DNA of 64,000 nucleotides from Selenomonas sp. ND2010 (GCF_000702005.1 NZ_JNKI01000016.1:1-64000), one strand, 5' to 3'. Numbered from the stretch's first letter, positions 1 to 8,769 are shown. Notes: a model not told the origin generated them from the sequence alone. Translations and numbers: made by a program.

Positions 1-182
1 GGCCCAGTACCATAAGCGTAGCCTTGACGTTCCGCGTGAAGCAAGAAATTTTTGCCTGCGTTCTCGTTGGAAAAGCAGTTTCGTCCAAGCGAAGCGCGTT
101 TAACTGTTTTCCAACTCTTAATTAAAAGGCAAAAATTTCTTGTAGCGGGTTGTCACCGAGTGGAGCGTTGGTACTGGGGCCC
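1..182. repeat. Large imperfect palindrome (MITE-like or intergenic repeat)
   Basis: The two halves are imperfect inverted copies. GGCCCAGTACCA at 1-12 pairs with TGGTACTGGGGCC near 170-182. CAAGAAATTTTTGCC at 42-56 pairs with GGCAAAAATTTCTTG at 128-142. TTGGAAAAGCAGTT near 67-80 pairs with AACTGTTTTCCAA near 103-115. No convincing protein is encoded. The element may begin outside the window. It could be a miniature inverted-repeat element or a transcribed structured RNA. Up to 267 I see nothing else. Confidence 0.6.
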
Positions 183-267
183 CCGCCGCCGGCGACTTAC
201 CTCGAACACGAACTGGGTAATACTCCCCTGCAAACTGTAATTTCTCAGTCCCTTTTACAAGGCATAT

Positions 268-1452
268 TTAGTGATTGGCCAACTGATAGATTTCGATGGC
301 GGCAGCTTTGTCCAGAGGATGGAAGTTGCCGAGTTTTTTGGTATCTTCAGCAGTAGCCATGTCCGCCAAGTATTCGATGCTTCGCTTGTCTTGGATGCCG
401 ATGCCGAGTTCGGTGAAGTTGGTCGGCATGTCCAGCGAGCGGAAGTATTCGACCGTTTTTTCAATGCCGGCTTTAGCCTTCTCGGCGGTAGTGCCGGTGG
501 TGATATTCCAGATGCGTTCTGCGTAGGTGGCAAAGCGCTCCGGGTCATCCTGCCATACATACTTTGCCCAGGCTGGCCAGATGGTGGTTAGTGATGCGCC
601 GTGAGTGACATCGAACTTGCCGCTGAGCTCATGGCCGAGTTTGTGGCAGGTGAAATCCTTGCAGCGGCCGAGTTCGGTGAAGTTACAATGGGAAACACTG
701 CCACACCACATGATTTCGCTCATGGCATCGTAGTTGGTCTGATCTTCGACTGCTATTTTTGTCTGTGCGATGATATTTTTCATGAGGGATTCAGCCACCA
801 TGTCCGTGAAGGCGTTGGTTTCTTTGACATTGGTGAAGTAGCGCTCGAGCGTGTGCATGAGAATGTCGCAGCTGCCGCATACTAACTGCTTTTTGGGGAC
901 CGTATAGGTAAGTTCCGGATTCATGAACGCGATGGCTGGCCGGTTGAACGGCGTGTTGAGGCCAGCTTTCTTGCCGGTTTCTTCGTTCGTAATGACTGCG
1001 GAGTCGCTGGTTTCGCTGCCAGCGGCTGCCAAGGTCAGAATGCTGGCAACTGGCATGGATTTCGTCAGTTGGGCGCGTCCGCTCCAGAAATCCCAAACGT
1101 CAATGCCGGGGTTGGCGGTACCGTGAGCGATTGCCTTGGCGGAGTCGATGACACTGCCACCGCCGATAGCCAGAATAAAATCTGCCTGGAACGCAGTGGC
1201 CATGCGCACGCCCTGACGTACCAATGACAGGCGGGGATTGGGCTGAACACCGCCCATAACTTGAAAGGCTAGTCCGGAGGCGAGCAGGATGCGCTCCACT
1301 TTGGAGAGCAGACCGGATTTTACCACACTGCCGCCGCCATAGAGAACGAAAATCCGGCTGGCGCCATAAGCGCGCAGTTTATCGGCAACTTGTTCTTCGG
1401 CACCGCGGCCAAAGACGATCTCGGTTGGGCATTTAAAATTGAAATTCTGCAT
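268..1452 (-). CDS. Iron-containing alcohol dehydrogenase (butanol dehydrogenase / YqhD type)
   Basis: A 394-residue group III (Fe-dependent) alcohol dehydrogenase that reduces aldehydes such as butanal with NAD(P)H in the cytoplasm. The N-terminal Rossmann-like half carries the nucleotide-binding GGGSVIDSAKA motif near residue 96. The C-terminal helical half carries the metal ligands, seen as the D-x3-H of GSCDILMHTLE and the histidines of CHKLGHELSG and THGASL. The start is placed at the ATG at 1452 because a strong AAGGAGG lies a few bases upstream; an upstream in-frame ATG at 1476 has no such site. It stands alone and diverges from the EamA exporter. The exact substrate cannot be read from sequence. 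Confidence 0.93.
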   Translation of the reverse strand: MQNFNFKCPTEIVFGRGAEEQVADKLRAYGASRIFVLYGGGSVVKSGLLSKVERILLASGLAFQVMGGVQPNPRLSLVRQGVRMATAFQADFILAIGGGSVIDSAKAIAHGTANPGIDVWDFWSGRAQLTKSMPVASILTLAAAGSETSDSAVITNEETGKKAGLNTPFNRPAIAFMNPELTYTVPKKQLVCGSCDILMHTLERYFTNVKETNAFTDMVAESLMKNIIAQTKIAVEDQTNYDAMSEIMWCGSVSHCNFTELGRCKDFTCHKLGHELSGKFDVTHGASLTTIWPAWAKYVWQDDPERFATYAERIWNITTGTTAEKAKAGIEKTVEYFRSLDMPTNFTELGIGIQDKRSIEYLADMATAEDTKKLGNFHPLDKAAAIEIYQLANH

Positions 1453-1485
1453 GGAAGAACCTCCTTTAATTTTCATTCGCTTTTA

Positions 1486-1515
1486 ATTATAACGCGATTG
1501 TTTTAATTTTGCCAA
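1486..1515 (-). promoter_or_regulatory. Promoter of the alcohol dehydrogenase gene
   Basis: On the minus strand TTGGCA (1515-1510) and TATAAT (1491-1486) are separated by 18 bases, with the Shine-Dalgarno and start codon shortly downstream. This is a good sigma-A type match. Confidence 0.6.
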
Positions 1516-1682
1516 AGATAAATTGCGCGATGCCGCTTGTAATAGTGTTCACCAAAATTTTACGAAGGTGTAGCCAAAGAAAAGCCTTTCTGTTAAAATC
1601 TAGTTTTGTCGGCGTCGATTTCCTTGGAGAGAACGACTGGCTGGCTGTTTGAAATCTTAGTAAGGAAAAGGGAGAATTCTGA

Positions 1683-2549
1683 ATGAATACAAAACGTGCA
1701 GAGATGCTCATGTTATTGGTAACCTTTTGCTGGGGTTCTTCTTATCTATTTATGAAGGAAGGACTCGCGTCGATCGGTCCTTTCACCTTGATTGCCTATC
1801 GCTTTCTCATCGCCTTTGCCGCATCGGCGCTGTTCTTGGGGAAGGCCTGGCGTCATGTCAATTGGGAACTGCTGAAGGCTGGTTTTATTATTGGTTCGAT
1901 TGTAGTGGTGTCATTTGGGGCTATGGTTATCGGACTGGAGTCGACGACGACTTCCAATGCGGGATTCATTACGAGTTTGATGGTCGTATTTATTCCCTTT
2001 GTAGAACGATACGTTTACCGGCGTCCGCTTCGGCGTGAGATATTGGGAACATCGGCGATTTCGGTTGTGGGAATAGGTTTTTTGACGCTGCACGATGGGC
2101 TGCGGGTCAATCCTGGCGATGTTTTATGTCTCGCCGGCGCGGTGATAAATGCTGGGCAGGTCTGCTATATGAGTCGATTGCTCACAAGACTTGATCCACT
2201 GCCACTCGGGGTTATTCAGTTTGGCGTAGCAGGAGTTTGGGGCGTGATTCTCTCAATCCTGTTGGAGACGCCGGCTTTGCCGGCTGGTGGTTCTGGCTGG
2301 TTTGCGATGCTTTATCTTGGCCTTGTCTGCTCGGCGTTTGGATTTATTGCGCAGATGGTGGCGCAAAAATACACTTCTGCGGAACGGGTGGGGATTCTCT
2401 TTTGCCTGGAGCCGGTTTTTGCAGCTATGATTGGTGTAATTTATCTTCACGAACCGTTTAGCCTGAGCAGCTTTGTAGGGGCGGTATTGGTTTTGACCGG
2501 AGTTATTTTGTCGGGAAGAGTGGGAAAAAAACAGACGGCAGAAGCGTGA
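1683..2549 (+). CDS. EamA/DMT-family membrane exporter
   Basis: A 288-residue drug/metabolite transporter with the usual ten hydrophobic helices in two EamA repeats (roughly residues 5-135 and 145-280). The N-terminal WGSSYLFMKEGL and the second-repeat LGLVCSAFGFIAQ are typical of the family, which exports amino acids, purines or other small metabolites across the inner membrane. The ATG at 1683 follows GGGAGA. It is monocistronic and ends at a strong terminator. The substrate is unknown. Confidence 0.92.
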   Translation: MNTKRAEMLMLLVTFCWGSSYLFMKEGLASIGPFTLIAYRFLIAFAASALFLGKAWRHVNWELLKAGFIIGSIVVVSFGAMVIGLESTTTSNAGFITSLMVVFIPFVERYVYRRPLRREILGTSAISVVGIGFLTLHDGLRVNPGDVLCLAGAVINAGQVCYMSRLLTRLDPLPLGVIQFGVAGVWGVILSILLETPALPAGGSGWFAMLYLGLVCSAFGFIAQMVAQKYTSAERVGILFCLEPVFAAMIGVIYLHEPFSLSSFVGAVLVLTGVILSGRVGKKQTAEA

Positions 2550-2562
2550 TAGGTCTGTTTAT

Positions 2563-2615
2563 ACGATACAAAAAAGGAGTTCGTCCATTTGTGGCGAACT
2601 CCTTTTTTGTATCGT
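2563..2615. terminator. Strong bidirectional intrinsic terminator
   Basis: A 21-base perfect inverted repeat (ACGATACAAAAAAGGAGTTCG and its complement) around an 11-base loop. The A and T runs inside the stem allow termination from either side. It closes the exporter gene. Confidence 0.9.
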
Positions 2616-2828
2616 GGGATATCAGGGGGCGGTTGATGCGCGAAAACAGAGATGGAAAAGAATGGTGTTTTTTGTATACATATATTTAATTTACATAAAA
2701 GCTGGATTTTTATACGGGTATCTGCTATGATGTAAAAGTATATTGCAATTATATATAGCTTCTATATATTTATGGCATATTAGTGTATTTGATGACCCTA
2801 TGGTGTGTTGTTACTAGGAGGGACCCCG

Positions 2829-3029
2829 ATGAAGTCAGAAATCACCATCAAGATGGGCAGATGCAAAGGCTGTGGAATTTGCGTTGCATTTTGTCCCAAA
2901 CAGGTGCTGGCGCTCGATGAGCTCGGCAAGGTACAGGTAGCAAATGGCGATGCATGCATCGCCTGTGGTCAGTGCGAGCTGCGCTGCCCGGATTATGCGA
3001 TTTTTGTGGATAAGGGGGCAGAAGCATGA
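2829..3029 (+). CDS. korD: 2-oxoacid:ferredoxin oxidoreductase, delta (ferredoxin) subunit
   Basis: A 66-residue 2[4Fe-4S] ferredoxin-like subunit that passes electrons from the KorAB catalytic core to ferredoxin. The two cluster motifs are CKGCGICVAFCP and CIACGQCELRCP. The ATG at 2829 is chosen because TAGGAGGGA lies about 7 bases upstream. It is the first gene of the korDABC operon and its stop overlaps the start of korA (ATGA). About 200 AT-rich bases upstream hold the likely promoter, but I cannot pick one confidently. Confidence 0.93.
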   Translation: MKSEITIKMGRCKGCGICVAFCPKQVLALDELGKVQVANGDACIACGQCELRCPDYAIFVDKGAEA

Positions 3030-4168
3030 GCAAGGCAAGATTGATGCAGGGGAATGAGGCTTGCGCAGAAGGTGCTATTGCCGCTGGCGTCCGCTTCTTC
3101 GCAGGGTATCCGATTACCCCGTCTACTGAGGTGGCAGAGACGATGGCAAAACTTCTGCCGAAAGTTGGGGGCAAGTTTGTCCAGATGGAAGATGAAATTG
3201 CCAGCATGGGGGCGATTCTCGGTGCTTCGCTGGCTGGGCAGAAGGCAATGGATGCTACTTCCGGACCGGGCTTTTCGCTGAAGCAGGAGCTTATTGGCTA
3301 TGCGGCTTGTGCGGAGATTCCCTGTGTACTGGTCAATGTTCAGCGTGTCGGTCCCTCCACTGGACAGCCGACGGCACCGTCACAGGGAGATGTCATGCAG
3401 ACTCGTTGGGGAACACATGGAGATCACCCAGTTATTGCGCTTTCCCCGTGGAGCGTTCGCGAGACGTATGATGCGACGGTAATGGCGGTCAATTACGCGG
3501 AACGCTTTCGCACCCCCGTGGTTCTGCTGATGGATGAGGTAGTAGGTCATCTTCGCGAAAAGGTAGAGTTGCCGGAGGCCGGTGAACTTGAGATCTATCC
3601 GCGCCGTGCGCCCAAGAAGACCCGCGCCGAGGGCTATCAGCCCTTTGAACCGGATGAGGACCTCGTTCCGAATGTTGCTGATTTTGGCAAGGGATATCGC
3701 ATTCATGTGACGGGCCTTATCCACGATAATACCGGGTTCCCCGTAGGCAGCCCGGAAGTCACGGAACATTCTATCCATCGCCTGCATGAGAAAATTGCCC
3801 GCGTTGGGGAGGAAATCATCCATACGGAAGAATACTTCATGGAAGATGCGGAATATGCTGTTGTCTCCTTTGGTGGTACGGCTCGTACCGCTTATGAGGC
3901 GGTGCAAAATGCTCGCAAGAAAGGGCAGAAGGTTGGCCTGCTCCGCCTTATGACCATCTGGCCGTTTGCCGATAAAGCGATTGAACGGCTGGCTGCTAAG
4001 GTCAAGGGGATTATGGTAGCAGAGCTCAACTACGGGCAGGTGGTTCATGAAGTTCGCCGGGCAGCAAAAGGACAGTGCAAGGTAGAGCTTTGCGGCAAAT
4101 ACAATATGAAGGCTTTTGAGCCGGCGGAGATTGAGGCTGGTATCGATGCACTTTGTGGGGAGGCATAA
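3026..4168 (+). CDS. korA: 2-oxoacid:ferredoxin oxidoreductase, alpha subunit (2-oxoglutarate type)
   Basis: A 380-residue alpha subunit fusing the pyrimidine-binding domain of the thiamine-diphosphate enzyme with the transketolase-C-like domain. GYPITPSTEVAE near residue 28 and QMEDEIASMGA near 52 are hallmarks of the family. The enzyme converts 2-oxoglutarate (or a related 2-oxoacid) and CoA to acyl-CoA, CO2 and reduced ferredoxin, or runs in reverse. It overlaps korD by four bases and leads into korB. A DABC order with a separate short delta subunit is typical of KGOR/VOR-type enzymes rather than the single-chain PFOR, so the choice of 2-oxoacid is inferred. Confidence 0.93.
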   Translation: MSKARLMQGNEACAEGAIAAGVRFFAGYPITPSTEVAETMAKLLPKVGGKFVQMEDEIASMGAILGASLAGQKAMDATSGPGFSLKQELIGYAACAEIPCVLVNVQRVGPSTGQPTAPSQGDVMQTRWGTHGDHPVIALSPWSVRETYDATVMAVNYAERFRTPVVLLMDEVVGHLREKVELPEAGELEIYPRRAPKKTRAEGYQPFEPDEDLVPNVADFGKGYRIHVTGLIHDNTGFPVGSPEVTEHSIHRLHEKIARVGEEIIHTEEYFMEDAEYAVVSFGGTARTAYEAVQNARKKGQKVGLLRLMTIWPFADKAIERLAAKVKGIMVAELNYGQVVHEVRRAAKGQCKVELCGKYNMKAFEPAEIEAGIDALCGEA

Positions 4169-4170
4169 CT

Positions 4171-4995
4171 ATGGAGAGAAGTTACGAAAAATATTTCCGT
4201 CAGAACCGTCTCCCACACCTCTGGTGTCCGGGCTGCGGCAATGGAATCGCTATGAAGGCCATTGTAGAGGCTATCGAGAAAAAAGGGCTGTCGCAGGATA
4301 ATACCGTCATCGTTTCTGGCATTGGCTGCTCGTCACGTGCTTCGGGCTACATGGATTTTGATACTTTGCATACGGCCCATGGCCGTGCAATTCCGTTCGC
4401 GACGGGAATCAAGCTGGCCAATCCGGATCTCAACGTCGTGGTTATCACAGGTGATGGCGACTGCACGGCTATTGGCGGCAACCACTTTATCCATGGCTGC
4501 CGTCGGAATATCGACTTGACGGTGGTACTTTTCAACAACAATATTTACGGTATGACCGGTGGTCAGGCATCCCCGATGACGCCGTTGGGCAAGAAGGCCA
4601 CCACAGCGCCGTATGGCTCGGTGGATCGTCCCTTCGATGCCTGCCATCTGGCCGAGGCGGCGGGAGCGACTTATGTCGCCCGCTCGACGGCTTTTCATGA
4701 GAAACATCTAGTGGATATGATTGCCGGTGGCTTTGACAATAAAGGTTTCTCGTTCATCGAGGCGTTGGTTCAGTGTCCTACGGCTTATGGCCGCAAGAAT
4801 AAGCTGGGAAGCCCTGCCAACATGATGATGTGGATGCGTGACAATGCCGTGATGAAGGCGGCCTGGGACAAGCTGCCGGCGGACAAGAAGACCGGTGAGA
4901 AATTCCCCATCGGCTGCTTCTACCAAGCAGAAGCACTGGATTATGATACGGCCTATGACCAGGTTATCGAGCGGGCAGGAGGTGCAGCAAAATGA
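4171..4995 (+). CDS. korB: 2-oxoacid:ferredoxin oxidoreductase, beta subunit (thiamine diphosphate binding)
   Basis: A 274-residue beta subunit that binds thiamine diphosphate. HLWCPGCGNGI near residue 17 and GIGCSSR supply conserved cysteines. GDGDCTAIGGNH followed by NNNIYGMTGGQ is the diphosphate/Mg binding motif. The start at 4171 has GGGGAGG about 7 bases upstream; an upstream in-frame ATG at 4153 would overlap korA without a good ribosome site. It overlaps korC by four bases (ATGA), indicating translational coupling. Confidence 0.93.
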   Translation: MERSYEKYFRQNRLPHLWCPGCGNGIAMKAIVEAIEKKGLSQDNTVIVSGIGCSSRASGYMDFDTLHTAHGRAIPFATGIKLANPDLNVVVITGDGDCTAIGGNHFIHGCRRNIDLTVVLFNNNIYGMTGGQASPMTPLGKKATTAPYGSVDRPFDACHLAEAAGATYVARSTAFHEKHLVDMIAGGFDNKGFSFIEALVQCPTAYGRKNKLGSPANMMMWMRDNAVMKAAWDKLPADKKTGEKFPIGCFYQAEALDYDTAYDQVIERAGGAAK

Positions 4996-5522
4996 GAAAA
5001 CAGCTGAGATTATCCGGTTCCGGCGGACAGGGCGTCATTACGGCTGCCATCATCCTGGCGGAAGCTGCGGTTATGGAAGGGAAAGAGGCGGTTCAGTCAC
5101 AATCCTATGGACCGGAAGCGCGTGGCGGAGCCTCGAAGTCTGAGGTAATCATCGATGATGGAAAGATTTTTCATCCACATGTATTGGTGCCGGATTTGGT
5201 GCTGGCAATGACGCAGAAAGCTGCGGATAAATATTATCAGGACCTCAATCCCGAGGGACTGCTGGTATTAGATGACAGTCTGGTTCCAGAAACGCCGGAC
5301 TTTCCGCAGGTGGTTCGTATCCCCATTACGAAACTGGCTGTCGAAGAAGTGGGGAAACCACTCTTTGCCAATATCGTAGCTTTGGGAGCGTTGGTGCACC
5401 TTACCGGAATCGTATCGTTTGACACGATCAAGAAATCGGTTGCTAACCGCGTACCGCCGCATACGGTAGAGCAGAATATGAAGGCTCTGCAGGTGGGCTG
5501 GGATGCCGCGGCAAAGGCATAA
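4992..5522 (+). CDS. korC: 2-oxoacid:ferredoxin oxidoreductase, gamma subunit
   Basis: A 176-residue gamma subunit. The N-terminal SGSGGQGVITAAIILAEAA is the classic family motif. QSYGPEARGGASKSEVIID in the next segment is also strongly conserved. It completes the KorABCD complex, which makes low-potential ferredoxin that could feed the hydrogenase or the Rnf complex (rnfC begins at the far end of the window). It is the last gene of the operon and runs into a strong terminator. Confidence 0.93.
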   Translation: MRKQLRLSGSGGQGVITAAIILAEAAVMEGKEAVQSQSYGPEARGGASKSEVIIDDGKIFHPHVLVPDLVLAMTQKAADKYYQDLNPEGLLVLDDSLVPETPDFPQVVRIPITKLAVEEVGKPLFANIVALGALVHLTGIVSFDTIKKSVANRVPPHTVEQNMKALQVGWDAAAKA

Positions 5523-5523
5523 C

Positions 5524-5588
5524 GCATAAAATAATAGTACGCCCCGTTGACTTAAACTGGAGTCAACGGGGCGTACTATTATTTATGC
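5524..5588. terminator. Bidirectional terminator between korC and the convergent membrane gene
   Basis: A near-perfect inverted repeat of about 27 bases per arm: AATAGTACGCCCCGTTGACT and its complement around an 8-base loop, flanked by A/T tracts on both sides. It serves both converging transcripts. Confidence 0.9.
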
Positions 5589-5596
5589 ATAGGCTG

Positions 5597-5872
5597 TTAC
5601 GTCCAAATATGTTTTAGGCAAAGTACGATGAAGCAGACGATTGCTATGCCAAAGGTGAAAAATTCAACGCAACGGATCGGATAGGCGTAATGCAAAGGGA
5701 TATCGATGACACGAGGAACATTGCTGGCGAGCAGCGACGTGGCAATTGAGACATATAAGAGTACATTGACCAGCGGAATTATAAGTGCGGTAGCAAACGC
5801 GCGAATCAAAAGATAAATCGCAAAGGCGATAAAGAAATAAGCTAATTTATCAGCGTGCAGGCGAGCATTCAT
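5597..5872 (-). CDS. Small integral membrane protein of unknown function
   Basis: A 91-residue protein with three hydrophobic segments (about residues 10-30, 33-50 and 66-88) and a short basic N-terminus. On the minus strand AAGGAAG precedes the ATG by about 7 bases, which supports translation. I do not recognise a family. It converges on korC and diverges from apbE; nothing in the context assigns a role. Confidence 0.65.
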   Translation of the reverse strand: MNARLHADKLAYFFIAFAIYLLIRAFATALIIPLVNVLLYVSIATSLLASNVPRVIDIPLHYAYPIRCVEFFTFGIAIVCFIVLCLKHIWT

Positions 5873-6055
5873 ATCATCACTTCCTTATATTATTATTTAT
5901 GATAGTATTAATATTTCGCTCGCTATGAGGAAAATCCTGCCGCATTTCTCGATGCAGATAAGATTCTTTGCGATATTTTGTATTAACGAAAATGAAGCAT
6001 TGGCGTTATAATAAAAATATTGACTCAGAATCTGGGGCTTAGGAGGTAAATGGAT

Positions 6056-7114
6056 ATGCGGAGCTTTGGTGCGGCGGCAGGAATTATTTTGCTGTTGGTG
6101 TTTTTTACGGCTTTGCCGGCAGGCTGCAGACGGACGGAGGAGGTCCAAAAGACGGTCATGGTCATGGATACCGTGGTAACGTTGACCGCGTCAGGAGAAA
6201 AGGCCGATGATGCCGTACGGGAAAGCATCGAACGCCTCAAGGAAATCGATGCGATGGCCAGCACGGAGGGCGAGCAGAGCGATTTAAAAAAGCTGGCGGA
6301 TGCCGCTGGCGATGGGACCTGGATCCCGCTTCATCCGGAAGTGTTTCACATGCTGGAGGTGTCGCAGGAATACAGTCAGCGCAGCAATGGCGCCTGGGAT
6401 GTGACTGCGGGGCCGCTCGTAAAGCTTTGGGGCATAGGGACAGAGCGGGCAAAAGTACCAACTGCGGAGGAGCTGGCAAGCGCTAAGGCGAAAGTTGGCT
6501 GGCAGAAATTGGAATTGAACCCGGAAACACAGTGCGCGCGTTTGCGTGCGACGGGGATGGAGCTTGACCTCGGCGGCATAGCTAAGGGATTTGCCGCTGA
6601 TGAAGTTCGGAAGATTTATGAAAAATACGGCGTAAAAAATGGTCTGATAAATCTTGGGGCAAGTTCTATTTATGCATTGGGAGCAAATGCCAAAGGCGAA
6701 GCCTGGCGGGTAGGTATCCGCCATCCGCGCAGTGAGGAAAAGGATGATCGGCTGGCGGTAGTATCACTTTCCGATGCAGCGCTATCCACATCGGGAGATT
6801 ATGAGCGTTTTTTTGAACAGGACGGTGTTCGCTACCATCATATCCTTGACCCCAGGACGGGCAGACCGGCGGATAACGGCGCGGTCAGTGACACGATTGT
6901 GGTAGATGGCAGGTTGCCGGATGCTGGCATGATCGCGGACTTGTTGACCACTACAGTCTTTGTATTGGGGCCGGAAGCAGGACAAAAATTCCTAGACAAT
7001 CAGCCGCCGGAGGTGCGTGGTATGATTTGTGACCGTAAGTTGCGTCTTTGGCCGGCACATGATTTCAAGGACTTCCTGCAGCAGGTTCAGCGGGATTTTT
7101 CGGTAATGGAATGA
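6056..7114 (+). CDS. apbE: FAD:protein FMN transferase (ApbE), lipoprotein
   Basis: A 352-residue flavin transferase that attaches FMN to threonine residues of exported or membrane proteins such as RnfG and RnfD. The N-terminus is a lipoprotein signal ending in ALPAGC. MDTVVTLTASG, TAGPLVKLWGIG, LDLGGIAKGFAAD and HHILDPRTGRPA are the family blocks for FAD and Mg binding. AGGAGG ends 9 bases before the ATG at 6056; a second in-frame ATG at 6050 is only 3 bases away and less likely. A TATAAT at 6007-6012 with TTAACG about 18 bases earlier may be its promoter. Rnf genes at the end of the window are plausible clients. Confidence 0.93.
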   Translation: MRSFGAAAGIILLLVFFTALPAGCRRTEEVQKTVMVMDTVVTLTASGEKADDAVRESIERLKEIDAMASTEGEQSDLKKLADAAGDGTWIPLHPEVFHMLEVSQEYSQRSNGAWDVTAGPLVKLWGIGTERAKVPTAEELASAKAKVGWQKLELNPETQCARLRATGMELDLGGIAKGFAADEVRKIYEKYGVKNGLINLGASSIYALGANAKGEAWRVGIRHPRSEEKDDRLAVVSLSDAALSTSGDYERFFEQDGVRYHHILDPRTGRPADNGAVSDTIVVDGRLPDAGMIADLLTTTVFVLGPEAGQKFLDNQPPEVRGMICDRKLRLWPAHDFKDFLQQVQRDFSVME

Positions 7115-7138
7115 CGATGGAATAGGAGATGACGATTT

Positions 7139-7963
7139 ATGAAAAATGATTTGAACGACAAATTGATGAAGTTGAAGGCATATTTGCAGGAATTAGGCAG
7201 TGTAATGGTGGCTTTTTCCGGCGGCGTTGACTCGACGTTTTTGCTGCGGGTGGCACATGAAACCCTAGGCGATAAGTGCGTAGCCGTCACTGCCGCTTCG
7301 GTATTTGTGCCGGGGCGTGATGTGGAGGAGGCCAAGGCGTTTGCCGAAAAAGAGGGCGTGCGGCATGTGATTAAAACGTTTGATGTCCTGGCTATTGAGG
7401 GCATTCGCATGAATCCGGAAGACCGCTGCTACCGCTGCAAATATGCGCTGTTTCACCAGTTTAAGGAATTGGCTGAGCAAAATGGACTGGCCTATGTGGT
7501 GGATGGTTCCAATCGCGATGATGATGGCGATTACCGGCCGGGACGGCGGGCGCTAGGAGAGCTGGCGATAAAGAGCCCACTTTATTATGCGGGGATGACC
7601 AAGCAGGATATTCGTCAGCTGTCCGAAGAAATGGGTCTTCCTACCTGGAATAAACCGTCTTTTGCCTGCCTGGCATCCCGTTTCGTCTATGGGGAGGAGC
7701 TTTCGGCTGAGAAATTGGCAGAAGTCAATCGGGCGGAAGAATATCTCATGAGCAAGGGCGTCCGGCAATTCCGCGTGCGTCGTCATGGCAGCCTGGCCCG
7801 CATCGAATTGCTGCCCGAGGAAATCTGCCGCTTTATGGAGCCGGAGCTTCGTCGTGAAATCGCAGCCGCGTTCCAAGAAATCGGGTTTGACTATGTGACT
7901 ATGGATTTGCAAGGGTATCGGACAGGAAGCATGAATGAAAGCTTGAAGGTTGGGGGAAAATAA
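7139..7963 (+). CDS. larE: ATP-dependent sacrificial sulfur transferase LarE-like
   Basis: A 274-residue PP-loop ATPase. SGGVDSTFL at residues 27-35 is the pyrophosphatase loop. KPSFACLASR in the middle keeps the conserved cysteine that, in characterised LarE, donates its sulfur to make the nickel-pincer nucleotide of lactate racemase. Neither larA, larB nor larC is nearby, so either they are elsewhere or this member of the family sulfurates something else. It follows apbE by 24 bases and abuts a NUDIX gene, so the three may be co-transcribed. Confidence 0.88.
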   Translation: MKNDLNDKLMKLKAYLQELGSVMVAFSGGVDSTFLLRVAHETLGDKCVAVTAASVFVPGRDVEEAKAFAEKEGVRHVIKTFDVLAIEGIRMNPEDRCYRCKYALFHQFKELAEQNGLAYVVDGSNRDDDGDYRPGRRALGELAIKSPLYYAGMTKQDIRQLSEEMGLPTWNKPSFACLASRFVYGEELSAEKLAEVNRAEEYLMSKGVRQFRVRRHGSLARIELLPEEICRFMEPELRREIAAAFQEIGFDYVTMDLQGYRTGSMNESLKVGGK

Positions 7964-7964
7964 G

Positions 7965-8468
7965 TTGGCAAAAAGCAATCAGACTACTTTATGTTACATT
8001 GAACGCGCGGGAAAGTATCTCATGATGCATCGCGTGAAGAAAGAAAAGGATATCAACAAGGATAAATGGGTCGGTATCGGTGGCCATTTCGAGGCCGATG
8101 AATGCCCTGAGGAATGCTTGCTGCGTGAGTGTCGGGAAGAAACGAGTCTCAAGCTGACCGACTATAAATTGCGTGGCATCATCACCTTTATTTCCGACCG
8201 TTGGCAGACGGAGTACATGTTTCTCTATACGGCCACTGGTTTTGAAGGCGAAGTTGGCGAGTGCGACGAGGGAACCTTGGAATGGATTGATAAACGCAAA
8301 GTCTATGAACTCCCCGTTTGGGAAGGGGATAAGATTTTCTTTCGCCTGCTTGAAACGCGGCAGGATTGTTTTTCACTAAAGCTTCGTTATGCGGGCGAAG
8401 CTCTGGTGGAAGTCCTTTTGGATGGCAAGACCGTCGATGGGGAAACGCTGATTCCTGGGACGAATTGA
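7965..8468 (+). CDS. NUDIX hydrolase (MutT / 8-oxo-dGTP diphosphatase type)
   Basis: A 167-residue NUDIX protein. The box GX5EX7REUXEEX2L is complete: GHFEADE, seven residues, then RECREETSL. The N-terminus (AKSNQTTLCYIERAGKYLM) matches the short 8-oxo-dGTP diphosphatase group of Firmicutes. I favour the TTG start at 7965 because GGGGG lies 8 bases upstream and the protein then begins at the family's usual point; an upstream in-frame ATG at 7950 would overlap larE. Probable housecleaning of oxidised nucleotides. Confidence 0.88.
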   Translation: MAKSNQTTLCYIERAGKYLMMHRVKKEKDINKDKWVGIGGHFEADECPEECLLRECREETSLKLTDYKLRGIITFISDRWQTEYMFLYTATGFEGEVGECDEGTLEWIDKRKVYELPVWEGDKIFFRLLETRQDCFSLKLRYAGEALVEVLLDGKTVDGETLIPGTN

Positions 8469-8769
8469 GTTATTCTTTATGTGCGGTTTTTTTTATTTCT
8501 TATTGCTATAAGCAGGAGAAGTTATCCGGAATGGCGAAAATAGATAGAACAAGTATGGATCCCCCGGGGAGGGTAATTCTTTAGCTTTTCCTATAACTAG
8601 ATTAATAATATCTATAGTGGCTATAAGCTATATATTATAGTTTTTTATTTGCTATAAGCGTATAATGAAAGTATCTTGTGGGGTGCCTTCTGCCGGCTGA
8701 TATTGAGCCATCAGCCTGAGGGATTCAATATGCAAGTATCCATACGGATAATAATGAGGAGGTAAAAAA
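8469..8769 (+). promoter_or_regulatory. Leader of the hydrogenase operon with three GCTATAAGC repeats and a promoter
   Basis: A 301-base gap without a gene. GCTATAAGC occurs three times on the same strand: 8505-8513, 8620-8628 and 8651-8659. The last lies 1 base before a TATAAT (8661-8666), so it sits in the promoter spacer, and the second falls just upstream of the -35 position. The -35 itself is weak, which fits a factor-dependent promoter. The Shine-Dalgarno AGGAGG of the hydrogenase small subunit is at 8757-8762. Confidence 0.5.

Noticed and set aside
3380-4048. Open frame of about 220 codons on the minus strand opposite korA
   Set aside because: Antisense shadow of korA without motifs.
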